DNA of 64,000 nt from Perilla frutescens (GCA_026008535.1 BRKX01000002.1:56684170-56748169); one strand, 5' to 3'; positions 11,977-24,647 are shown, counted from the first letter of the stretch. Numbers and translations are program-made. The notes: a model not told the origin generated them from the letters alone.

Positions 11977-14578
11977 CTATGTGCAAGTGGCTCGGTTGTG
12001 TCCAGTTTGTCCACATCTAGTACATTTAGCTCTCATCCAACGCCCTCCCGATAATGACCGACTCACTGATCGGATTCTAGTCATACGTGGCCGGCCAGTT
12101 TGTCGCGGATTATGTGGTGCCAAGACAACTCTGCTGCTCACTGGGAGTGGTATATCCCATGCATCGAGATATGCAACCGGCAATACCTCTGCGGAGGTTC
12201 TCGGTTATGTAATAGCTATATACGTATGAATAAGGATTTTGATTAGATCGACCATATAAAAACATAAACGTAATTCGATTAGGCTATCAACATCAAATAA
12301 ATAAATAAGAATGGCATGCATAAAACCTTTGGTCCAAAACCATTTGCCGAGCAACTGACCTTATGGCTGCAGCTGCGTGGGGACAAGGGATGAAATTAAG
12401 ATCAAATTCCAGACACGAGCATTTTCTCACCGCAAGGTCAACGGTGTAGTGCTTCATTCCATTTGTAACCTTAAACTTTGAAGCACTAATGGGTTGAACA
12501 GTCATGGTCCGACCTGATTCAACCACTTTGAAACCTCAGCAACTGCGTACTGCGTCAAAGGATGTGTCTTCCCAATAACATATTTACGTCGCTCATAAAA
12601 CCAACAACCAATCAATGTGAATACGCACTCTAAGAGAGTGCATACCGGCAACCTTCTGGCTTAACAAAGTCGCCCATTCAAACACTCAGCATAATTAGAG
12701 GTCATAAATTCATAACGACGAACCAGAGACTTATATCATGCCCATTGGGTTGGATCTACATCCAACAACCTCTTATATGCTCCATTCTCAGATGCAATCG
12801 CAACATTTCTCATGTGTTTATCAAATTCTTGAGTACAATAACAATTGGCTGTTTTCTAGAACATGGCTACTACATTGGCGCCCCGTCTCTTTATGTTGTT
12901 CTATAAATGGTATACACAAATTCCATGTGCTATTCCAGGATACACATCTGTAACAACATTCCTTATACTCTTATACTGATCTGAAACGAACAACAAGTCG
13001 TTAGGGTATCCATATGTCCTCCTAAGTTGTTGCAAAAACCAAATCCAAGCTGCATCATTCTCTGTCTCCGATCCCAACTACAAGCGGATAAATTTGTTCG
13101 TTCCCATCGTTTGTTGCAGCGACAAACATAATCCCTTTGTACTTCCCTTTCAAATGAGTACTATCTACAACAATCACATGACGGCCATAAGAAATGAAGC
13201 CATTTATTGAAGCAGCGAGGGCTAAATACACGTACTCGAATTGACCCTCCGTATCTGTTTGCAACTCTACAACTGAACCGGGATTGGACTGTTACAGCAT
13301 ATACAAGTATGACGGTAGTAGCTGGAAAGACTTATCACTATCACAGTATATCATTCTTATTGCATGATTTCGCCCTGCTAGAGCTCGACCATAGTCCACC
13401 AGAACACCGAACTCCCTCTGTAATTTTATCTGCATTTCCTTGGGTTTTAAGATTGTACCCTCATCTAGAAAACCCGGAGCAAAGTATGCTCCAATAATTT
13501 TGGATGAAATTGTACGTTATCCATGGTTGTAGAAATCCCTTGGCATGAATGAGGAGTGTCGAATTGAAAAACCCTCCAGTGTTCACCTTGAGCTGAAGCA
13601 CGCATTGAGAATTTACAATATTCTTTATGCCTGCAAGTAACAAAAACCTGGATCTTTGAAGAATGCTTGATCCTATACTCCACACGATTCAGAAGATGAT
13701 ACAATCCCAAAAAAGTGATCATTGAATCTTTACTGGAATAAGGTAGCACCCAAACACAAAGAATCACGAGTATTAACACTCACATCAATATCCAAATCAT
13801 TTAAAGGGAGCACTGCTTGATAAAATGTCCATGGAATGATCCATTGTCATCCATGTCCGCATGATACTTCAAAAGCATCATCTTGCACATCATTTATTTC
13901 ATATCTGGAAACACATGGTGGTGCGGATATACGACGCATTCCACAACAAGCGTCGAGGTCATCAACCTCATCATTAGCATGTACTTCTTCCCCATCATCA
14001 TCAAAATATGTTTCATCATTCACACCATCTTCATCATCAACTGTCACATTATCATCTTCAACAAAAATAGTATCATCAACATTACCTAAATTTTCAACTC
14101 CGTGAACTATATCGGCCTCAGATCGTCTATCAAATGGATTATTATGTGTGTATGTTTCTGGATAAACATTTTGAGAATTTAATAAACCCACAAAACTATT
14201 ATGGGCTGGAATAGTAAATTGGTGCTGAGCTTGTGTAGGTGCTGCTCTGTGAAAGGTTTCAACGTATAATCTCAAAAACAGAAGAACACTGTTAGCATGA
14301 TCCAAGTCCATATCATTTTTTATCCTAAATCTCATCATTTTACCATCCACGGATAACATCAGAGTAGATTTAGCATACTTATACAGAATTAGATCTTCAC
14401 CGACAATTTCAACAGCTTTGTCAAATAAATGAGCGTACATCACAGCACCTGATGGAATGTGCACATATTCTTCGATCTCATTTATGTAAGTGTTGTCTCT
14501 CCAAAACCCTCCAAAATACCAACAATGTTTGTGTCGCTCATCTGTACGAGAACAAGTAAAAATATAAATATTTCTCAA
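11977..14578 (-). pseudogene. Decayed mudrA-type transposase (MULE), DDE + SWIM + CCHC
   Basis: Minus-strand segments follow the MuDR transposase order. N-terminal region: 14578-13847 (243 codons, with an acidic D/E-rich stretch). MuDR DNA-binding domain: about 13700-13530 (VEYRIKHSSKIQVFVTCRHK...HSC). Pre-DDE segment LDEGTILKPKEMQIKLQREF: about 13480-13400. DDE core: 13264-12960, first Asp in VIVVDSTHLKGKYKG, second Asp in LLFVSDQYKSIRN. SWIM zinc finger: about 12430-12330 (KCSCLEFDLNFIPCPHAAA). CCHC knuckle: 12040-11980 (CTRCGQTGHNRATC). Frameshifts join the pieces and stops interrupt the core (for example just after AHGICVYHL near 12915), so it is inactive. The protein would cut and paste the element. 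It runs tail to tail with the Ulp1-like gene. Confidence 0.88.
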
Positions 14579-14607
14579 TTAATTTAACATAAAAACATGG
14601 TCTCTAT

Positions 14608-15151
14608 GATTGCCGATGTTAATTCAAATGTCGAAGAGGAATGCAAGTGTATATATTTTTTAAATATATATTTAGGAATGATTAAGAATTTTAATGGTAA
14701 AATTTTGATGTCAATACACATTATATTCAAACTGAAGCAATGGCGATGTTGTGCACACATCTGCCAATAACGTTGGCCGAACACAGAAAGAGTGCACATA
14801 AACGGTGCGCGAAAACTCTCTGCGAGAATCACATTGTGTGCAGTCTCGCAAGCTTGACCTCTCACCGATGCGCGCGCGTGATTGTCGATGTCAATTCAAG
14901 AATCGAAGAGCCGAGAGTGCGCGCATAAATTACAGTTTAAAATTTATTTTTCGGTATGCCTAAGAATTTTAATGGTTAAATTTTGATGCCGATACACATT
15001 TTATTAAAATCGATGCAATGACGATGTTGCACATATATCTACCGATAACCTCGGGCCGAACACAGAGACTACACGTAATAGTTGTGTGCATTATATTGTG
15101 CGCAAGTCCGCGCGTAATATTTTGCGCGCATGTCCGCGCGCACGCACTCGC
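14608..15151. repeat. Two tandem copies of a 272-bp unit upstream of the mudrA gene
   Basis: Unit 1 (14608-14879) starts GATTGCCGATGTTAATTC and unit 2 (from 14880) starts GATTGTCGATGTCAATTC. Both continue through TAAGAATTTTAATGGT, TTGATGCCGATACACAT-like and GGCCGAACACAGA, then enter GCGC-rich sequence. Copies are about 80% alike by eye. The position just 5' of the transposase suggests element promoter or subterminal sequence. Confidence 0.7.
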
Positions 15152-15335
15152 TCCGATGCCTGTGCGCCCGGAAAGCACGCATCCCGGTATCACACTATAA
15201 GCGCGACATATTGCGCGTAACATCAAGCGCGCTAGAAAAAACGCGCAACAGTCTGGACGTGCTAGAGTCATCGCGCGCGCACTCCTCTAAGCGCCAGTTA
15301 TTATGCGCAGTTAAGAACAACCTAGCGCGCAATTA
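15090..15335. repeat. GCGC-rich block at the right side of the MULE
   Basis: GCGC/CGCGCG words recur about every 15-30 bp, with arms such as TATTTTGCGCGCATG and CATCAAGCGCGCTAG, ending in CTAGCGCGCAATTAAGAACA. This is the strongest local CpG enrichment in the window outside genes. The right end of the Mutator-like element is probably near 15335-15350, but no matching inverted end was found at the left. Confidence 0.55.
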
Positions 15336-15350
15336 AGAACAATTTTTTCC

Positions 15351-16540
15351 CCATGTGTTGGATTTAGTACGAAAATGTCAATGAGGTGGGAACAATACCT
15401 TTCAAATTACAGCTCACAAAATTGAAGTTCACGCTTCACAAACTTTGCACTATTTGAGATTCAGCTGCGCCTGCTTCTTGCCTCTTTGAATGCGAACCTG
15501 AGAGAGGGGAAAAAATCCTTCAAAGCTCCGTTCATCTTCGTCTTCATCTTCTTCTTGCCTCCTTCAATGTGTGGGTGAGAGAGATAGAGAATAGCTGAGC
15601 TCTGAGAGAGGGGGAAAAACTTCGATTGAATGTTTTGGGTTGAAAGATTAAGGGAATATTTTGCGATTTTGGTTAATTTTTACTTTCCAAAAATAAATAT
15701 ATATATTGCAATATATATTTTTCTTTTCAAAAATAGGACAAAAAGGCTTTTTTCTCCAAAATGGCTAAAAAAATATGTTTATAACTTACTAAAATAAGTC
15801 TTTCTAAAGTTCAAGTGACTAAAAAAAAAACCACCCCTTATTTTTTTTTCTTGCAAAAGTCCATACCCTCTTCATCCCAGTTTATATAATCATTTTTTCT
15901 CCTCATAATTATATGTAGATTAACAATATTTATAAAAATAAGATATTAAAATTAAAGATGTATTTAGTCTTTTTTTTTACGAGACCTAACAAACATGTAT
16001 TTATATATTACTATGAAAACTAATACTATTTATAGTAATATGACTATATAATAGAAACACCTCAAAATAGTAACATGGACCGTATAATTAGGATGAATGA
16101 AATAATATAAATGAATTGAATCGGATGAGCATTAATGTTTCGTGTGAGAACTGAGAACTAGTACATCCTAATATTTATTCACAATAATTTTATATTTATC
16201 TTATTATTTATATGTACGTACACTGCCGATTATAAAAGGAAAATTAATACTCGCGCAAAAAGGAAATTATATATATAAATGATATAGCACATGAATTCAA
16301 GTGTCTGAAAAAAAAAACAGCAACTCTGGAAGAGTTAAAAGTAGTAGTACTTTTAAAGTAGAATACCTCATAAATTTAGCAAGATACAAATGTTTGGTCT
16401 CCACCTCTTGATTAAAAAAAGGTTAGCTCATTTTTTAATTAGTTATTCATGAGAATTGCGAAATATTGAAACGATTTAATTAGGTTATATATGGAGTAAG
16501 AGTAGTATTCATGTATGTTTAAATTGTGTACTTTTATTTT
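15351..16540. other. Gene-free AT-rich stretch
   Basis: No open reading frame or RNA gene is supported. 15480-15620 is purine-rich (GAGAGAGGGGGAAAAA) and could be an old 5' leader for the divergent transposase. 15720-15840 resembles a weak element end (AAAAAACCACCCCTTA). The rest is low-complexity A/T. Confidence 0.4.
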
Positions 16541-16544
16541 ATTT

Positions 16545-16682
16545 TATTTTTTTAAGAATATATTTGGAAGATAATTTTTATTTTTTATATTTACACATCC
16601 GACCTGTGGTATTGAGGAGATTTGAACCCGTGATTTTTGATCTACAAGCAACCTCACTTCACCACTAGGTCATCTCTATCAG
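16545..16682 (-). mobile_element. tRNA-derived SINE
   Basis: On the minus strand the head reads GATGACCTAGTGGTGAAGTG (pol III A-box region) and 35-40 bp later CACGGGTTCAAATCTCC (B box GGTTCAAATC), as in plant tRNA-related SINEs, which typically carry CCTAGTGGT and CTTGCTTGTGGATC-like words. An A-rich tail follows at about 16560-16530. It does not fold as a functional tRNA, because the 3' half and acceptor stem are absent. SINEs move with LINE machinery. Confidence 0.7.
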
Positions 16683-16689
16683 GACAGAA

Positions 16690-17800
16690 TTTGAAAAATG
16701 ATTGTAACTGTTAATTTTAAGTAATTATATTGAGATAATTATTTTTCCAAATTATATATCAAACAAACTATATTTGGAATTGTGAGTCCAATTATTCAAA
16801 GAGAAGAAGATGAGGAGCTAGGAGGAGGAAAAGGAAAAATGTGCATTGATGATTGTGATTTCAATAGTAAGTTAACAATTAAACACCCTAAGATTTATTT
16901 TAGAAACAAAATAGTAGTAGAAAATTGTGTTTTCTAGAACATGTAAACATATTTTATCGATAAGAGCAGTGCAAGTTGAATTAATGATCCCCACAAGTTA
17001 GCTTAATTAGGGTAAAACTTGAATGATCTAGCTATATTTAATATGTCGCGTGATCGTGATTTCTATTATTAAAATATACGTTTCATTTGCTATCTAAAGT
17101 ACACTATACGTAATATATTTCTATCCATTATATAAATATTTTTTATTAAAAAATCTGTAGTGAATCTTATTATTAAATATTAAGTATAGCATATATGAAT
17201 AGTACTTAAATATAAAAATAATTCCACCTAAAAAAAAGTTTTTTCAACGTCTATTAAATTAAACTCATGGATTAATCTCTTATGCAGAATTTACTTACTA
17301 ATATTAGACATCAACAACATTTATTAAGAATAATAATTAATTGTGGTAGGAATTTTGAGGTCGGCGTGACGAAACAAACACGGCAAAAACGACGACGGTG
17401 GTGGGCGTTCCAATCACGCCACGTAGTTTGAAATTCTTGCAGTCAAACGGTTACGTCCATTACGGGTAAGAAAGTCAAATTGAAAAAACGGTGTCCAATT
17501 AAATAACTGCTACAGATACCCCGCTGTGACGCCACGTCACTACATCTCCTACCAGCACACCACCGCCGCCAAATAGCTTCGGATCCTTTTCTCTTTCTAT
17601 TTATTAATAATTTGTTGGGATTAATTGAATAAATAATCCATCTAACTTTGCAACTCATTAAAAGACATTAAATGTGTTAACGTTAACCTCCTACAATCCC
17701 ATTCTCATTTTCACAAAAATTAATTTGGCATTTCACTAAGAATGAAATTTATTCAGTTAATTAATTATCATTTTGCATGGTTCATGACTTTGAATATGTC
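16690..17800. other. Gene-free AT-rich stretch
   Basis: Nothing recognised. A small GC-richer island at 17355-17440 (GACGAAACAAACACGGCAAA) and 17510-17580 has no coding support. Confidence 0.4.
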
Positions 17801-18056
17801 TCTTACAGTGTGGATGGTGATTGGAGATTAACTTGGAATCTTGATATTACACCCAAGGTGAAGAATTTTCTTTGAAGAGTAACAGGCGATTGTTTGTCAG
17901 CTAAAGATAATCTCATAAGTCGTTTATGATCGAGAGAATACAAGATTTGTAGTACAGGCCAGACTTGAGAACTCTTGCATATAATGCTCTATTGCCCGTT
18001 CGCCTCTCAGTGCTGGGAGCTTTTAGGATTACTTGATCTGCTTCATCCAACAGAGG

Positions 18057-18060
<4 letters not shown>

Positions 18061-18099
<39 letters not shown>
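18061..18099. repeat. (TA)n microsatellite
   Basis: About 19 uninterrupted TA dinucleotides inside the LINE pseudogene. Confidence 0.95.
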
Positions 18100-18101
<2 letters not shown>

Positions 18102-18409
18102 TTTCTCTTTTTCATGAATTCTTGATGCGTACGTTCAAGGTCACCATATTTCCATGGTTGTTATGACTTTGTGGCTGCAGACAGCTTTAATTTAATTTGG
18201 AAGTTAAGGGACTCTTGGGTTTAGGATGAGTAATTAACATTGTTCAGCGGCCATATATGGTTATTTCACGAGGACACAACCTGTTAATGGAATGGAGAGA
18301 GGAGAGAGGCTGGCTCGAAGTTTAGGGTACGGTCGTCAAGATGACAGATTGTCAAAACAAACAACATGTTGTGAGTGGCATAACCTGTGTCTGCTAACTT
18401 GGTGATAGT

Positions 18410-19804
18410 TGATAAACATGACTTTTGCATGCATTTAGACGTCTATTTGGATGGTATTTAAAGATTAATGCATGGAAAAGTTGGTGTTTGGTTGTTGTTT
18501 CGACTTTTCTCATGCATTTTCATGTTTTGCTCTTTTGGTTGAAGTTTGATCTAGAAAAAAAGATATTTTCAAGATCCAATTTAGTGAGGAGATAAGCTAA
18601 AAAGATAGACGATCGAGTTAGGGTCGTTCTCCAACTTGAATCGGGTCGATCGGACGAGAAACGAGTAAGAACGAAGTAAAATAGTGGAGGGTGCCGAATC
18701 TGCCGATACATCCACTGGCTCGGCGGATTTACCCATATACCGGCAGATATCCCAAAGTGACCAGAGAAATCCGGTGACCTAGACGTCGATGACGGATTTG
18801 GCCGCCGGTCAACAGGTGCGTCGTCATGCGTCGCTGGTTCTTCCGTGAATTACTATTTTTCGTATTTTTGGCCCGTGTACTTACCTTTTGGGCCAGGTTT
18901 TTAGTACCTAGTATATATAGAGTTGTTAGGAACGAATTAGGGAGCTTCTATTCATTATTTTTCAATTTTATTTTAGATTTCATAGCGTCAAGACATGAAG
19001 ATTGAAGATTGAAGTTTTATGCCTTGAATTTCTCTATGTTTTTCTAACATTTGTTATTTAATTATGTTTCTTTATTCTTTCTTTCTTTTAGATTTCATTA
19101 TGTGTGAGTAGTTCGTATAATTAATTCTAGGATTTGCAGCATGTGTTATGTATTGATTTAATTCTTCATCAATTTTTCTTCCAATTATATGGTTCAAACT
19201 TTCAAGTTTAGATTTCTCATATATGATTAAGGTCATAGTCATTGTATGCTAGCTAATTAATTTGAGTCATGACGGAGATTATTAATTAGTGGGATTAAAT
19301 TGAATGATTTGATACACGTACTTGTGATCTGTAGAAGGTTTTAAATATGTTGATATATTGGGAGTTAACAATTAATCTAGAGACGAAAGTAATAGATAAA
19401 TTGTTAATCTACTTCTACCTTGAGACCTGGCGGAGATAGGTAGCGATATTTCTGATCCTCCACCGATAATTGGATTAAATTGGAAATTGATGGAATTATA
19501 TTAATATATAATGGATTCATGTGTATGGATTCCCTAGGATTAATTATTTTATTTATTTGATAGTTTACGTTTTTAATTTCGTTCGCTTTGCATTTTATTT
19601 GATAATTGAGTTTAGTAGTTTATTTTTATTATTTGCCTAGGATTAATTCAACCCGAAAAATAGGTAGCCTGAATAATAGAAATCTGTTAGCTTAGTACTC
19701 AGTGTGATCTTTATTTCAGCCCATATGGATACGATACTCGACTCACTAACTTTAGTGCATTGACCTGTGTAGTTGCATCTAATTGCATAAAATATAGTGC
19801 ATCA
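18410..19804 (+). mobile_element. Solo LTR of an Athila/Tat-like gypsy element, 1395 bp
   Basis: It starts TGATAAACATGAC and ends TTGCATAA...GTGCATCA, giving TGAT/ATCA inverted tips. A perfect 5-bp target duplication ATAGT flanks it at 18405-18409 and 19805-19809. A TATA box (GTATATATAG, 18911-18920) marks U3/R, with TSS expected around 18945. The end contains CCCATATGGATACGATACTC (19720-19739) and GCATCTAATTGCATAAAATA, words typical of Athila/Tat LTR 3' ends, which gives + orientation. There are no internal domains, so it is a recombination product. It is nested in the LINE-like pseudogene and therefore younger than it. Confidence 0.9.
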
Positions 19805-20239
19805 ATAGTTAATACTTATAAAGCCTTCTTTGCAGACACATATGAACACATGCTTGATTGCAACTGTTGGAGATGATCATGGTGTGTTTGTGATTGCATG
19901 GGTTCCTAGATTTCGGGGTCAAATCTGTGTTGAAGAGGGTGAAGCAATGCATGAAGCTCTTTCATGGGTAAAAAATCATGTTGTGTTTGAAATTCATTCT
20001 AAGGTTGTTTTTGATGCAATTCATTCAATCCTGATTTTTTCTTTGATTTCTTTTTGTTGTTCTTTGCTCTACGGGACATCTTTTTCTTTAAGTTTAGTTC
20101 GTCGTATTATCAATGGTGCTACTTACGGTCTTACCGGAGTTGCTCCTAGTTTTCAGAGCTCTTATTATTGGGTCAAACATTCTCTTTTTGTGGACCACCT
20201 TCTTGACAATTCTTGTTCTTGTTCATTTATTGAATGACA

Positions 20240-21100
20240 CATTGCTTGTAAAAAAAACATGTATGACCCAGTTTGAAATAATTTGTTCATTATTATTTAT
20301 ACATATACATATTTTATTGTTTCGATTATTGGTTATCCAATTTGTCATTACTAAATTGGTCAATAGTGATGTTTGGTCTGTAACAGTGGACAAATTTGGG
20401 AGATGAGAATGAAAGCAGCCGACCACGGAGTTATGGGCGGTCTGAATACTTTTAAAAGTCTAAACTAACTGCATTTGATTTCCCTATCTACTAAGGAAAC
20501 CAAGTCAATTTTGTGTACAAATTATTCTTTAAATTCCTATACTGTCTCTGACTTATATACTGCCTGGAACTACTACCAAAGTGTGGACTTTCTGATTAAA
20601 TTATTTCTTACTATAAAAATTCGCAGTTTAACAATAAACAGTAGATATTGTAAGAAGGCAGATTACCTACCAATAAGAAGGGAAATCTATCTTATCCTAT
20701 TCTCAATAACAAAGATTATTAACCCTCTAAAAAATAAAATAAAAATATTAACTGCTAGTAATTGTAATTACACAATTGGCCACGATAAGCCTTTTTTACG
20801 TTTCAAACTTTAAAGACGATTGCATTACTGAAGTTAATTAATAACTGGGGCTCTGGGGCAAAGCGGCCCAAATCTGCCTTCATGCAGCCCACTCCAAATG
20901 TAGCGGTCTGATTTTAAGCAACACACCATTCCTTATTTATTGCAACTCAATTCTGATGGGTAATAATATTTTTAAAGTACACTGTGAAGACAATTTAGTT
21001 ATTGGAATACAAGATAAAATACAGTTTTCAATATCCAAAAACTTTATGAAAAAGAAAATATGGAACTCTTGATCTAATTAAATTCTGTTAAATAATCTAA
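20240..21100. other. Intergenic; nothing recognised
   Basis: AT-rich sequence between the LINE remnant and the 3' end of the STICHEL-like gene. The 112-codon ORF at 20475-20813 has no domain, low complexity and no flanking gene signals. The last ~100 bp before 21101 should contain the 3' UTR/poly(A) signals of the minus-strand gene. Confidence 0.4.
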
Positions 21101-24100
21101 TTATAATGTGTTGTTGACTACTTGGGAGTTGGGAGAAGTGGCAGAGAGACACCTTCCGCAGGAGACCAATTTCCGAAGAGTTTGTGTTTTTCTTCTTCTA
21201 AATTTCAAGCACGAAAGCTGCAAAAAATAATAAAAAAATTCGTATTATGCAGAAGCATATTTAAGAATAATAAAATGTACGAGTATAAAATTCAAAATCC
21301 AAAGGCAAGATATGTTTTATCTCCAAATTTTACCTTTGGACGGCTAATTCTTGGAGGATTCCAGCAGAGCAATTTCCTCGATCTTGGTTCTAGTCTCCTG
21401 CACAAGGAAAAAACATCACATGCATGAAATCTCATCACACCTACTAAAGCATAAGTATAGTCACACATTTTTTTATTTTATTTTTGTAGATATGAAATGA
21501 TCGAAATCTTTAGAAATGAATGCAGATATAAACATTTTATGGCAGTCCCATTATATTGTTAAAGTGTATACTACAACAGTGGTCAGACAACAATACTTAC
21601 AGATTTTCCTGTTCAAGGGCGTGGCGCTTCGACAATCCATCTACATGCTGGATCATATGAGCAAGAGACACCCTTCTTCTAACAATGCTAAGACTGTGGT
21701 TTCTTTCACTTAACTCTCCTTGATCAATCGTTGTCTCATTATGCATTGTGCCTGCAAATAAACTCTTATTGTTTTGCATGTCTGATTCTACGTGGCCGTT
21801 CTTGCACTTGGAACTCTTCAAGTACTCACTTTGAGAATCACCTTCGACCTCAACAATTTCACTACTACCAACTCCACCACCAGATCGATTACTATCTCTA
21901 ATTTGTAGTCTTTGGATATCACTGTGACTCGCCATAGGCAACCCGTTGCTCGTGTGAGAGGCACGATCCTCATCCGAAACAAACAGTTCCAAACCTCGTA
22001 GCAAGATTGGTACTGCCCCGGTTTCTTGTCTTGATCCTTGCCTGATCTCAATTGTTATTACCGGTGATCCAAGAACTGTCTCGAATGCTTTTAAGATGTG
22101 TGGTCTAAATTTCTCCACCACAGACTTTGTCAGCTGTGAATTGAACAACAATTGCACAGTTGGAGCTGCAAAATCACCAAATCTTAATGCATATAAAATG
22201 GCATGGATAGATATTATGGAGATAGTATATATATATAGCACCTGCACCGTGGGTGAGTGAGATGATCTTTGCCTCCTTGTACATGAACTCCTTTAAGCTC
22301 TTGATCTTGATATTTTCAAGAACCTCCACCCAAATATCTTGGAATTTATCAGCTGCTCCTCGAATCTGATTCATTTTAGTACTAGTATCATCTCCACCAT
22401 TGATTTTCTTCCTGTATCTCAGTACTCTTGATGCAGAATCACTGAGGGCTATTGGACTATGATCTGAACTAGTAGTAGTGTCTGCAGACGAAGCCGGGAG
22501 AGTGTAGTGCTGATCAGGAGCGAGTTGCAGCAATGCAGCTGTCAGCCAAGTCATCCGCTCACTTGACACCCTCAGCTGCTTCTCGGCTTCAGACAACGTT
22601 TTCAGTGCTTGCCGCAGTTTTTCCATATCTTCCTTGGACACTGTACCAGAAAATTAAGAAAAAGAAAAAAAAAACATAGCTGCAAAAGCAAACAGAAGCT
22701 CAACATCTGGTCTGAAATATGAAAAAAGACTTACAATCTTGGCGCTGGAAAAACTTCCTCTTAGGCCTGTCTTTCACAGTATCATCATAGCTTCCAGCAA
22801 GAATATCGGTTATGACTGTAGCAAGCTGCGACATTAGTGCCAACGGCTCAATACCGGATGCCATGATATCTCTCAGATTTCTCACTGTGTTGATGGTGTC
22901 GGCAGATAATGCAAAATCAAGTAAATCCAGCAACTTCTCATCAGAAATAAGACCAACCTACAAGAAGCAAAGGATTCATCATATCCATCCATCACAATTT
23001 GTTCATTCTCACAGAGCGTAAAAGACTAGATGGAACGATACCTACCAGCTCCTGCACCAAGCACAGAGAAATCTTCTGCCCGAGCAAACTCAATTGCTCA
23101 AGTGTCATCTCTGCATCTCTCAGAGACCCGTCCGACCTCGATGCAATGAGCTTGAGAGCATCTCTATCGATCTCTAAATCTTCTTTGCTTGCTATCAGCT
23201 GCAGTGCATACACTATGTCTGCATCTCTCAACTTGGTGAAACAGAATTTCTGGCACCTGGATACTATCACATGAGGCAAGGCATCAAGACTCGAGCAAAC
23301 AAGAATGATCACGACACGCCTAGGGGAACGATAGATGAACCTCAAGACTGCACTCCAGCAATCAGAAGTCATAGCATCACACTCATCAAATATGAAGACA
23401 CCAAACTGTGAAGCAGCATGATTATTCTCTAATAGTTCGATCACACTTTCATAGTCAATCTTACTAACTGGACCTATTTCCTTCACATTTCGGCTCTTCC
23501 CCTTGTCATATGCAATGCAAGAATCACAAAATCCACAGGGCTTGGGACTCTCTAGAGATTGGCAGTTTAAGGCTCTAGCAAATATACGTGCACAAGTAGT
23601 TTTACCAGTTCCGTGAGGCCCGTAAAACACGTAGAGCGACCCAATCTTCTTTCTCGTAACAGCATTGGAAAGAGCCTGCACTACCAGATTCTGACCAACC
23701 AGATCATTGAATGTTCTTGGCATGTATTTTTGAGTGAGATTCTGATGCTGCCTGTCGATGCACTGTCTTCGAACTCTGTCAACTTCTGATGCAAGATCAG
23801 AGTCTGTTTCTTGCTTTGGAAGATTATCAGCAAAAATGCCTAATTCTCCCGAATAATCACGATCATTAATACTTCCCTGAGATGCAGAGGCATCAAGCAG
23901 CAGAGGAAATGCTTCCCTACCAAATACAGTAGATGAACTCGAGGGGTCTGACATTATAGCCACATCAGAGATGCTGCTACCTTCTTTCTTCAGCCGCGAT
24001 TCAGACAAGCCTGCACGAGATAGGCTCCGACCAGCCATGTCAAGAAACGACTTCCCTCTGTGATGAATCCTCGACCAGTTCCAAGGAATCCCACACCTAT

Positions 24101-24647
24101 TCCCGGGAATACTACTGCCATTCCGATCATCGCAAGCAGCTTCCACAAATGAGTTAGCCTTCGCACTAGCAGCATCTCGTGTAGATAAGGAAGGCCGATT
24201 TCTTCTCGCACTTCTAAATCTACGCCTTCTCTCCCCCCTTTTCACTGTGTTTGTTGCTGCTGCTTCTTCAGCAATAATCTTTGCCCGCCTTCCTAATTCC
24301 CGGTTGCAAGGTAATGCCGCTGCACCATCATCAGTGGTCCAATTTTTGGCTTGATCATCACTACTTTTTGTTGATATAGGTGGATCAGCAGCAGGAGCTG
24401 AGCTTCCCGACAACCTCGTACATTCCCGGAGATGGTCGAATCCGATTGGATCTCTGAGACGCCTCGATTTCTGAAGGAGTACGAGGTCTCTCAAGAGAGT
24501 TGTATGAGGCGTAAATGGGGTGTGCTTGTGCAAATGGTTCTTCAAATGAATGCAATTCGTCAAATGGATGTGGTTTTGCAGATGATCGCTTATGTTACCA
24601 TTAACATCTTTAAGTACTCTACTATCGCCACCACTCGTCCTCGTCAT
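21101..24647 (-). CDS. STICHEL-like AAA+ ATPase (DnaX/DNA polymerase III gamma-tau-like)
   Basis: Six coding exons with GT-AG introns and continuous phase: 24647-23046, 22957-22735, 22640-22242, 22165-21601, 21397-21334 and 21217-21101. They total 2970 bp, 989 aa. The start MTRTSGG with DHLQNHIHLTNCIHLKNHLH is the conserved STI-like N-terminus, and residues 130-150 are Arg-rich (possible NLS). The clamp-loader core spans about 305-530: Walker A GPHGTGKT (343-350), zinc Cys 362/371/374/377, Walker B VFIFDECD (417-424) and SRC motif (463-465). Next come DnaX domain III (GLISDEKLLDLLDFALSADT, about 536-555) and DLSKEDMEKLRQALKTLSEA; the end is LVSCGRCLS. Family: Arabidopsis STICHEL controls trichome branching; closest in length to the STI-like 3/4 group. 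No loader role is proven in plants. The gene appears intact. Its neighbour on the same strand is the UBTD-like gene. Confidence 0.93.

Larger units (their letters stand above)
17806..20237 (+). pseudogene. LINE-type zf-RVT / RNase H (RVT_3) pseudogene, split by a solo LTR
   Basis: Before the LTR, 17806-18050 encodes a reverse-transcriptase zinc-binding domain: WRLTWNLDITPKVKNFL, then RVTGDCLSAKDNL, then HIMLYCPFASQCWELLG, with TGA/TAG stops replacing coding residues (for example the Trp after KNFL). After the LTR, 19830-20237 encodes an RNase H-like RVT_3 tail: GDDHGVFVIAWVPRFRGQIC, EEGEAMHEALSWVK. These two domains are the C-terminus of plant L1-type ORF2 or a derived RNase H-like gene. Reading over the junction restores a NTYKAFFADT-like strand, so the halves were contiguous before insertion. 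A (TA)n tract at 18061-18099 also interrupts it. Confidence 0.78.

Noticed and set aside
12738..13497. Plus-strand ORFs over the mudrA region
   Set aside because: The minus strand carries recognisable DDE and SWIM domains; the plus frames are shadows.
16545..16682. A functional tRNA gene on the minus strand
   Set aside because: Only the A- and B-box half is tRNA-like; no closing acceptor stem, and an A-rich tail follows.
20475..20813. 112-codon ORF on +
   Set aside because: No start context, splice logic or domain; amino-acid composition is that of random AT-rich DNA.
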